From assembly GCA_905479905.1 (NCBI GenBank), contig CAJQOK010000250.1, forward strand, positions 1-11,608: DNA of 11,608 nucleotides. The letters run 5' to 3'. The notes below the pieces were generated by a model, which had not been told where the DNA came from, did no database searches, and saw only the letters and a list, made by a program, of their open reading frames with translations. This document shows, piece after piece, positions 5,913 to 11,608 of this stretch. Every line of letters starts with the position of its first letter. Within the stretch, counting starts at the first letter, position 1. Both the position numbers and the translations under genes were made by a program. The DNA comes from an uncultured Aliterella sp. GTDB lineage: Bacteria; Cyanobacteriota; Cyanobacteriia; Cyanobacteriales; Chroococcidiopsidaceae.

Positions 5913-7088
5913 ATGAGTGACTACGAAATCTCCAGCCTGATAGCATCGGCGGATCGGGCAGTTTATGAATTTAGAGGCAAACATTTGTCAGACGAACAAA
6001 AGTATATCCTCGACCAAAGTTTGCTAGGGAAAAAGCTTGAAGAGATTAAGTTAGAAAGATATACGAATGCTTATGTCTCTAGAGGCAAAGCTCAACAACT
6101 GTGGCATTTGCTATCACAAGCAATCGGTCAGAGAGTTGACAAGCGGAACGTTGCAGGTATTTTGAGAAGACTGCAAACCAAACAGTTGCGGTTGCAAAAA
6201 CTAAAAACTAAGCCTAAAAGTCAAATACCTCTTAATGGTAGTGCCTCCAGTTCAGCACTAATGGTCGTTCAAGCAGCATTATTGGATGGAGCTATTAAGA
6301 AGTTGAGTAACGAGCAGGAGAGCGAACCACCCCAAAACGACCAGCCTCAACACTCCCAACGCAGAGATACTTCATTACCAACTACTATTAATTTTAGAAA
6401 AAGTAGATATAGACCTAACTTAATCAAATTCCTGCAACCTGGAATAGCACTTTTAGCCTCAGTTGGAATATTCGGTGGTTGGTATGCTTTATCTTGGCTA
6501 GGTAACTGGTATGGCACAAAGAGTCACTTAGCAGGTGAACTGCCGCAAGCTCAGATTGCTTATGATTGGGTACTTGATATCAACCCTTGGTCAGCAGAAG
6601 CACACTATAATCTTGGTGCAGTTTACGAAGATCAACAGAATTATCAGCAAGCACAGGTGCAATACCAAAAGGCAATAGAGTTAGGTCTATTTGCTGCTTA
6701 CAACAATCAAGCGCGATTGTACCTTTTGCGAGGAAAATCTGACACGGCTATTGCCTTATTGCAGACTGGTCTACCTCTAGCTCGAAACCAAGAACCACGC
6801 ATTAAGTACAGCTTTTTTAAAAATCGTGGTTGGGCGCGCCTACAACAAGGTCGTTTAGAAGAAGCCCAAGTCGAGTTAGAGCAAGCAATTGCTCTCCAAC
6901 AGGAGCGCTCTGCTGCCCACTGCTTATTCGCTCAGGTTCTAGAACGTCGCGGCGAAAAGCAACAGGCTTTGCAACACTGGGAAGATTGTCTAGCATACAC
7001 CTATCTGCCCAGAACTCCTGAAGAAGACATTTGGACTCGTCTGGCACAACAAAGATTAAAAGCTAGTTTTGGGGACTCAAATAAGTGA
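5913..7088 (+). CDS. Membrane-anchored TPR protein with vMAP-type N-terminal HTH
   Basis: A 391-residue protein. Residues about 22-85 (HLSDEQKYILDQSLLGKKLEEI…VSRGKAQQLWHLLSQAIGQRVDKRNV) match the small HTH domain found in cyanobacteria at the N-terminus of vWA-MoxR-associated (vMAP), NACHT, WD40 and TIR proteins. There it seems to act as an adaptor in signalling or conflict proteins. A charged linker rich in Gln and Ser (about 90-165) leads to one membrane helix (about 171-197, LIKFLQPGIALLASVGIFGGWYALSWLG). The C-terminal part (about 205-385) is tetratricopeptide repeats, such as AEAHYNLGAVYEDQQNYQQAQVQYQKAIELG. With no signal peptide before the HTH, the N-terminus should be cytoplasmic and the TPRs periplasmic or lumenal. 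That would make it a bridge across the membrane (inference). A GGGAG box lies two bases before the ATG. The stop overlaps the next gene's GTG by four bases, so the two genes are coupled. Confidence 0.85.
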   Translation: MSDYEISSLIASADRAVYEFRGKHLSDEQKYILDQSLLGKKLEEIKLERYTNAYVSRGKAQQLWHLLSQAIGQRVDKRNVAGILRRLQTKQLRLQKLKTKPKSQIPLNGSASSSALMVVQAALLDGAIKKLSNEQESEPPQNDQPQHSQRRDTSLPTTINFRKSRYRPNLIKFLQPGIALLASVGIFGGWYALSWLGNWYGTKSHLAGELPQAQIAYDWVLDINPWSAEAHYNLGAVYEDQQNYQQAQVQYQKAIELGLFAAYNNQARLYLLRGKSDTAIALLQTGLPLARNQEPRIKYSFFKNRGWARLQQGRLEEAQVELEQAIALQQERSAAHCLFAQVLERRGEKQQALQHWEDCLAYTYLPRTPEEDIWTRLAQQRLKASFGDSNK

Positions 7089-8128
7089 ATACTCGCCTAC
7101 CCACAATAATATATTTTGCTTTACTTCTAGTCGCAACACCAGCAATAATAGCTAACCAGAAAAAAGCAGTAGCAAAACCTGCTAGCAATAGTTGTGTCCA
7201 TTTAGGGCGATTAGTTAGCATTCGCGGTCAGGTACAACTAAAACGTCGAAACTGGTCTAACTATCGACCAACGGCAATTGGTGCAGCATTGTGTCAGGGC
7301 GATCTGCTGCAACCTAATCGCGGCGCTAGAGCAATAGTGCAATGCGCTGATCCTAAGCAAAATTTGTGGATAGTGCCTAGTGGCATATCTTCAGGTGTTG
7401 CTAGGGGCTGCTATCCTCCAGAGCAACCAGTACACACAACCACCCAGCCAATTACACCTACTCGTGACCCTTTCCTTAATTCTATTCCCTACATCATCTA
7501 TCCTCATCGTACTTGGTTACTTAGCTACAAGCCGACATTGCGCTGGACTGCTGTTCCTGGTGCAAACAACTATGTTGTACGTGTCAGAGGTGCTGGGGTT
7601 AACTGGGTGCGTGAAGTTAACACAACCTCTATTGTTTATCCTGGTGAACCACCCCTCAAACCTGTAGAGTCAGGCTATTTACTAACAGTTGAAGCTGATA
7701 GCGGTGGACTACCTACCAAAGCGACTTTTGGTTTACTTGAGCGCCAACAAGCAACTTCAGTACAGGCTGCTGCCGAGCGCATCACTCAAGCAGACTTGAC
7801 CCCTGAAGCACAGACTTTAGCTTTAGCAGAGCTTTATATTGGCAGAGGATTGATTGCCGAAGCTACTCAATTACTAGAAGCGGCAACAGGTAGTCAGATA
7901 CCAGCAGTTCACTACCTCCTTGGTGAACTTTATGCACAAATTGAATTATTCCCTCAAGCTGTAGCGAGTTACCAGCAGGCAAGCAAACTTGCCCTAATTA
8001 ACAAAGATACCGAAGCACAGGCAATGGCAGCATATCGGCTGGCGGAAGTGTATCAAGTTTTAGGTCAAGAGGACAAAGCCGCCTATTGGTCGAAGCAGTC
8101 ACGCATAGTATATAGCAAGCTGCTCTAG
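7085..8128 (+). CDS. Secreted FecR-domain/TPR protein
   Basis: A 347-residue exported protein. The start GTG lies in the GTGA overlap with the preceding TPR gene, so translation is coupled. Residues 1-30 form a Sec-type signal peptide (basic MNTR, hydrophobic LPTIIYFALLLVATPAIIA). Residues about 40-110 are a FecR-like domain (GRLVSIRGQVQLKRR…LCQGDLLQPNRGARAIVQCADPKQNLWIVPSG), with three or four cysteines that could form disulfides. Residues about 140-218 resemble a fibronectin-III-type beta sandwich (LRWTAVPGANNYVVRVRGAG). Residues about 240-345 are TPR helices (ALAELYIGRGLIAEATQLLEAA; AVHYLLGELYAQIELFPQAVASYQQAS). Genes of this layout are common in cyanobacteria near CHAT and haemagglutinin-type genes. 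They lack the membrane-spanning anti-sigma architecture of true FecR, so a scaffold role in the periplasm is more likely than iron signalling. The gene ends 10 bp from the convergent CHAT gene. Confidence 0.85.
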   Translation: MNTRLPTIIYFALLLVATPAIIANQKKAVAKPASNSCVHLGRLVSIRGQVQLKRRNWSNYRPTAIGAALCQGDLLQPNRGARAIVQCADPKQNLWIVPSGISSGVARGCYPPEQPVHTTTQPITPTRDPFLNSIPYIIYPHRTWLLSYKPTLRWTAVPGANNYVVRVRGAGVNWVREVNTTSIVYPGEPPLKPVESGYLLTVEADSGGLPTKATFGLLERQQATSVQAAAERITQADLTPEAQTLALAELYIGRGLIAEATQLLEAATGSQIPAVHYLLGELYAQIELFPQAVASYQQASKLALINKDTEAQAMAAYRLAEVYQVLGQEDKAAYWSKQSRIVYSKLL

Positions 8129-8138
8129 TCTAAGTTGT

Positions 8139-10715
8139 TTATAACCAATTGCCAACTAGAACGTATGATGCCCAGTAATAAGGAGCTTTATACCTGTGCA
8201 ACAGATCTAGTTGAGCATCTTGCAACGCTTTGGCTTTAGTAATTGTCCCATTGCTAGACTGAGATAATTTTTGATAGAAGTTTGTCATTAGTTCGGCAGT
8301 CGAGTTATCGTTCACCTGCCATAATGAAGCTAGCGTACTCCGCGCTCCTGCCCGTACCGCTACTCCTGCCAGCCCCAATGCCGAACGTCGATCTCCACTT
8401 GCTGTATCGCAGGCACTCAGGACAAGCAATTCTATTGCGCTAGATTGTCTACTTTCTCTAGTTTGGAGCAAGCTTCTTAATTGATTGACATTGATACTGT
8501 TATCCCAAGCACGAATATATGTTTGCTCAGGGTTAGAACTAAATTGTCCGTGACTTGCTAGATGCACTACTGAAAATGGACTTTCGTTTATTTTTTTTGC
8601 CAGAGCGTAGCGTGTAAATTCTTGATTCAGCAACACTACACTTGTTGATATTTGTGATATTTGCTCTAATTCATCCTTCACTTCTGGTAGCGCAGGCGCA
8701 CTAAAACCTGGGATTTTCTGTGAAATTCCCGCCGCTAACACTTTCAGATGATTATCTAGCAAAGGCTTAGGTTGTATTAGTTGCAAACTAGGACTAAGAG
8801 CTACAGCATATTTTTCTATTAAGTATTGTCTTCCATCATGCAGCGCTGCCATCGGCACTTGGCGCAAAGCACCATCTAGCACAAACACTAATGTTTTTAC
8901 TCCACTGCTTTCTAGCTCTGTCTCCAGTGGTTTGAGCAACCAATTATACACCTGCTGAGACAATTTCATAAATCCTGGTCCTGCACCAACTGGCGCTTGT
9001 ACATTTTGGCGCATCGTTTGCAGCAGGTCTTCAATATTTTGCTCTTGCGGTAGGGCGCTTGAATAGTGACGCAAAGGCTGATTTGCTAGCGACACAATCA
9101 CCTCTATCCGGTCAGCTAAGATAATTGGATAAATAACTGCTGTTGTCGGGTCGGCGGCAGAATCAATTGCCACTGGCGACGCAGTTTGCAGGCGGCATCT
9201 TAGCAAGTTCTCTAGCTGGGCTATTTGTAGTGCTTCAACTACATCACGGGCTTGATTTAAGTTTTTTTGCTCATTTGATTGCAGCAATAAATCTACTAGC
9301 TGACGATATACAGGTTCGACACTTTCCTGAAATGAGAATTGGATGTTGCCACTACTAGCTGTCAGATCGCTGCGTAGAGATTGCAGTGTGTCTACTGCTT
9401 GGGTGTAAGCTGCGATCGCTTCTGGAACATCCCCTTGGGTTTTGAGTAGATATCCTAATTGCCATTGCCACTGATAAGTAATGTCTGTAGCATTGGTTGC
9501 TTGAGCAATTACTAGCGCCTGCTTAGTCAAGTCTTGGGCATAGGCTAGATTTTGAGGAGATTGGTTTTGAGCTTGTGCGTACATCCCACCCAGGTAGCCA
9601 AAAGCATAAGATTGGCTACGCCTATCACCAAGGCTACGGGCTTGTTTCTCGGTTGTAGCTAAAATCTGGGCAATTTCTGCCCACGAAGGAGCGTCATTGA
9701 TGCTAGCTTGATTTAGGCAACTCAAGCTGCTAGATAAGTTTAGTCGCGCATAAGTTGTTGTTTGACTAGCAGGCAATTGTTCTAGTTTTGACTGGATCTG
9801 CTTCTGTAATTTTCCCGCGTCTGATATCGCATCAGCTTTTAGCAATACACTCATACGATTCACCTGAGATAGCACCCATATTTCTGGTGCTACCGAGCTA
9901 TTTGCTGCTTGTTGATAGAATATCGCTGCTTGTTGATAGAATTTCTTTGGCGCACCCAAGCTTGGGCTATATGGGCAGTGCCAAGGAGTTGAGTCAATTT
10001 CGCCTGCTGTGTCTTGGTTAGCTCTTGCCCTGTTTCCCCAAGCTTGAAATGTGTTGCCTAAACTGAGCAAAGCAGCACTCTCATTTTGAGGCGAAGGTAA
10101 TGCCTTGGAGACTGCTAAACTTAGCTGCAACACTTTCTCGGACAGAGCCAGATTGTCGAGCTTTTGCAGGACATCACCCAGGCTACGCGAACCAATTGCC
10201 TTAATTTGCGAGTTTGGTATTTGCTCAAGAGTTTTGAGTACAGAGTCTTGCCTCTGCTGGTAGTCTTCGTTCGACTGAGTTAACTTTTGACAGTCTGTAT
10301 TAGTAATGTTGAAAGCTTGTAGTAAAGTATTGCAGGCTCTTGGGTAGAAACCTAAAGCTTGTAAAGCTTGGCTGATATTAATTCGGCTTTGAGTTATGCC
10401 ATCAGAGTTTCCTACTTGAGTATAGGTATCTATCGCCTTTTGCCAAGCTTCAATTGCCTTAGAGAACTGTCCAGATTCGTAAAGTTTTTGCCCCTCGATA
10501 TTCGGTTGTACTGCTCGATCTGCTTGAGTAGTTAGTGACGAGAAGCGAGAGGGTAATGATTCCATCCCTGGCACTTGCTTAACGGACAGAGCTAGAATAC
10601 TTGTCCCTGTCAGCAAAGCTAACAGAATCAGTGCAATTCCTTTAGCGAGTTTTACTCCAATCCGATTGTGCGATCGCCAATTTAATCTATTTGCTATTAA
10701 TCTTTTAAGGCGCAT
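8139..10715 (-). CDS. TPR-CHAT (caspase-like) protease, membrane-anchored
   Basis: An 858-residue protein of the CHAT family (Caspase HetF Associated with TPRs). A basic N-terminus and hydrophobic segment (about 24-44, KGIALILLALLTGTSILALSV) form a signal anchor or signal peptide, so the body probably lies outside the cytoplasm. TPR-like helical repeats fill residues about 70-510, beginning with EGQKLYESGQFSKAIEAWQKAI. The CHAT domain covers about 521-858. Its landmarks are FVLDGALRQVPMAALHDG, the catalytic histidine in HLASHG (His722, CAC at 8552-8550), the cysteine in VLSACDTA (Cys769, TGC at 8411-8409) and the C-terminal YYWASYVLVGNW. The dyad is intact, so a cysteine protease is expected; its substrate is unknown. 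The ATG lies inside the upstream exoprotein gene (11-bp overlap ATGCGCCTTAA) and has no separate Shine-Dalgarno, pointing to translational coupling. The neighbouring exoprotein is a candidate substrate or partner (inference). Confidence 0.93.
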   Translation of the reverse strand: MRLKRLIANRLNWRSHNRIGVKLAKGIALILLALLTGTSILALSVKQVPGMESLPSRFSSLTTQADRAVQPNIEGQKLYESGQFSKAIEAWQKAIDTYTQVGNSDGITQSRINISQALQALGFYPRACNTLLQAFNITNTDCQKLTQSNEDYQQRQDSVLKTLEQIPNSQIKAIGSRSLGDVLQKLDNLALSEKVLQLSLAVSKALPSPQNESAALLSLGNTFQAWGNRARANQDTAGEIDSTPWHCPYSPSLGAPKKFYQQAAIFYQQAANSSVAPEIWVLSQVNRMSVLLKADAISDAGKLQKQIQSKLEQLPASQTTTYARLNLSSSLSCLNQASINDAPSWAEIAQILATTEKQARSLGDRRSQSYAFGYLGGMYAQAQNQSPQNLAYAQDLTKQALVIAQATNATDITYQWQWQLGYLLKTQGDVPEAIAAYTQAVDTLQSLRSDLTASSGNIQFSFQESVEPVYRQLVDLLLQSNEQKNLNQARDVVEALQIAQLENLLRCRLQTASPVAIDSAADPTTAVIYPIILADRIEVIVSLANQPLRHYSSALPQEQNIEDLLQTMRQNVQAPVGAGPGFMKLSQQVYNWLLKPLETELESSGVKTLVFVLDGALRQVPMAALHDGRQYLIEKYAVALSPSLQLIQPKPLLDNHLKVLAAGISQKIPGFSAPALPEVKDELEQISQISTSVVLLNQEFTRYALAKKINESPFSVVHLASHGQFSSNPEQTYIRAWDNSINVNQLRSLLQTRESRQSSAIELLVLSACDTASGDRRSALGLAGVAVRAGARSTLASLWQVNDNSTAELMTNFYQKLSQSSNGTITKAKALQDAQLDLLHRYKAPYYWASYVLVGNWL
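9904..9942 (-). repeat. 21-bp in-frame tandem duplication in the CHAT gene
   Basis: The 18-bp core GCTGCTTGTTGATAGAAT occurs at 9904-9921 and again at 9925-9942, a period of 21 bp. In the protein it gives FYQQAAI-FYQQAAN in the TPR region. The near identity at DNA level suggests a recent slippage event; the seven-residue (two-turn) insert keeps helical phase. Confidence 0.8.
10670..10677. repeat. HIP1 octamer
   Basis: GCGATCGC, the highly iterated palindrome of cyanobacterial genomes. Others lie at 9412-9419 and 4540-4547. Three in 11.6 kb of AT-rich DNA support a cyanobacterial host. Confidence 0.7.
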
Positions 10716-11608
10716 AGCAAGTTACTTGAGTGGAAAGGGAACTGGTAAGTGTAGCGCTAACAGGTTGAGCGGTCAAAATCACCTGACCTCGCTCGTTAAT
10801 TACCCACCCTTGGGCTTCTACTATTTGAGTCAGGGTAGAGCTAATTGGGCGTGTAACCGTTACGTTAGCCGAGCGGTTTTCCTCTCCAGATTCTGCGGTT
10901 GCAATAGCTTCAGCCCGCAGTGGCTCACTTGGTTGGGGTGGTAAACCGCCGCGTCCGGTGATGATAAACTCGCTCTTTTCTCGTGCCAAACTATCTTCCC
11001 TAGCTGAACAGTCTTGTGCAATTAGCCTTGAGCTATCAACAACTGTCGGTGACAAACTCTCTAATCCGTTAATAGGATTAGTATCTAGCGTATTGATTTG
11101 CACTGTACCGTTTATCCCTAATGCTGAACTAGCAGTGATGTCACTTAGTGGAGTCAATCTTGTACGCGATTCAATACCGAAAATGCCTTTCGCTGTAATT
11201 GCAATATTTCCACCACGACCCTCAAAAGCATTAGCTGTAATATCGCTATTCTCTAAAGCAACTAGAGTATTAGTATCAATAGTAATGTTACCACCAGTGC
11301 TGTTACCTCCTGCCGTAGCGTTAATTTGACTGTTTTGGCGTAACTGTAACTCATTTGTTCTTAATGTAATATCACCACCTGTACCTTTTGCGGTATCTGC
11401 TGCAATAGTACCCTGATTTTTTAGATTAATTGAATTAGCAATCACTTTAAGATCGCCTGCCTCTCCAGAGCCATCGTTACGCACGCTAACTCTTGCTCCA
11501 TCATTTATATTCAATTGATTGGTCGTAATTTCTACAGAGCCAGAGTTTCCAGTCAAAGCATTAGACAAACCATAGAACGGCGTAAACGCAGGATCTACTC
11601 GATTGGCA
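10705..11608 (-). CDS. Two-partner-secretion/haemagglutinin-type exoprotein, C-terminal part
   Basis: The last 300 residues of a large secreted repeat protein whose start lies beyond the right edge; the frame is open to base 11608. The sequence is a beta-helix-type repeat rich in Gly, Asn, Thr and Ile (GNSGSVEITTNQLNI…GEAGDLKVIANSINL…GTGGDITLRTNELQL…STGGNITIDTNTLVAL…RGGNIAITAKG), with a rung about every 28-37 residues. It is followed by the C-terminal region usual in cyanobacterial filamentous-haemagglutinin-like proteins (two Cys, then SEFIITGRGGLPPQPSEPL). Such TpsA-type proteins are exported through a TpsB (FhaC/ShlB) pore and act at the cell surface. The N-terminal secretion domain and any TpsB gene would lie to the right, outside the window. 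Its 3' end overlaps the CHAT gene by 11 bp, so the two share a transcript. Confidence 0.9.
   Translation of the reverse strand, partial: ANRVDPAFTPFYGLSNALTGNSGSVEITTNQLNINDGARVSVRNDGSGEAGDLKVIANSINLKNQGTIAADTAKGTGGDITLRTNELQLRQNSQINATAGGNSTGGNITIDTNTLVALENSDITANAFEGRGGNIAITAKGIFGIESRTRLTPLSDITASSALGINGTVQINTLDTNPINGLESLSPTVVDSSRLIAQDCSAREDSLAREKSEFIITGRGGLPPQPSEPLRAEAIATAESGEENRSANVTVTRPISSTLTQIVEAQGWVINERGQVILTAQPVSATLTSSLSTQVTCYAP

Noticed and set aside
8126..8165. Possible bidirectional terminator between the converging genes
   Set aside because: The gap is 10 bp, and the only inverted repeat (AGTTG/CAACT) is 5 bp with no T-tract.
10666..11329. Plus-strand ORFs opposite the CHAT and exoprotein genes
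   Set aside because: They are antisense shadows of strongly coding minus-strand frames with recognisable domains.

Overview
The window looks like cyanobacterial chromosome or large-plasmid DNA. The evidence is three HIP1 octamers (GCGATCGC at 4540-4547, 9412-9419 and 10670-10677), AT-rich intergenic DNA, and a right half with a typical cyanobacterial gene set: TPR proteins, a FecR-domain protein, a CHAT (caspase-like) protein and a haemagglutinin-type secreted repeat protein. The species cannot be named from the sequence.

Left third (1-2825, minus strand): a 2.2-kb group II intron (522-2722) carries an intact reverse transcriptase/maturase with an HNH endonuclease. It sits inside a small gene. 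Removing the intron joins 2825-2723 to 521-280 and gives an uninterrupted 114-residue helix-turn-helix protein; the insertion point is inside the HTH motif. Exon-binding sites for both halves of the 5' exon can be read in the intron, as can domains V and VI with a branch-point adenosine. The maturase stop codon lies inside catalytic domain V.

Middle (2826-5912): an accessory regulatory region of mostly non-coding DNA. A DUF3102-type protein (minus) and a 62-residue ribbon-helix-helix protein (plus) diverge from a 530-bp spacer. This spacer holds a 173-bp MITE-like element (15-bp terminal inverted repeats flanked by TTAA) and 2.75 copies of the self-palindromic octamer GTTGCAAC. Left of the DUF3102 gene is a near-perfect 21-bp inverted repeat that forms part of a series of TATCAAA/TTTGATA sites. 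Right of the RHH gene are a good intrinsic terminator and about 800 bp of AT-rich DNA with a recurring YTCAGAAA motif.

Right half (5913-11608): two converging two-gene units. On the plus strand, a membrane-anchored TPR protein with a vMAP-type N-terminal HTH overlaps by 4 bp a secreted FecR/TPR protein. On the minus strand, the C-terminal part of a two-partner-secretion-type exoprotein overlaps by 11 bp a membrane-anchored TPR-CHAT protein with its His/Cys dyad intact. The two units end 10 bp apart. All four products have features of envelope, membrane-anchored or exported proteins. A surface-associated module in which a caspase-like protease is made together with a secreted adhesin-like protein is a reasonable inference, but its function is not known.
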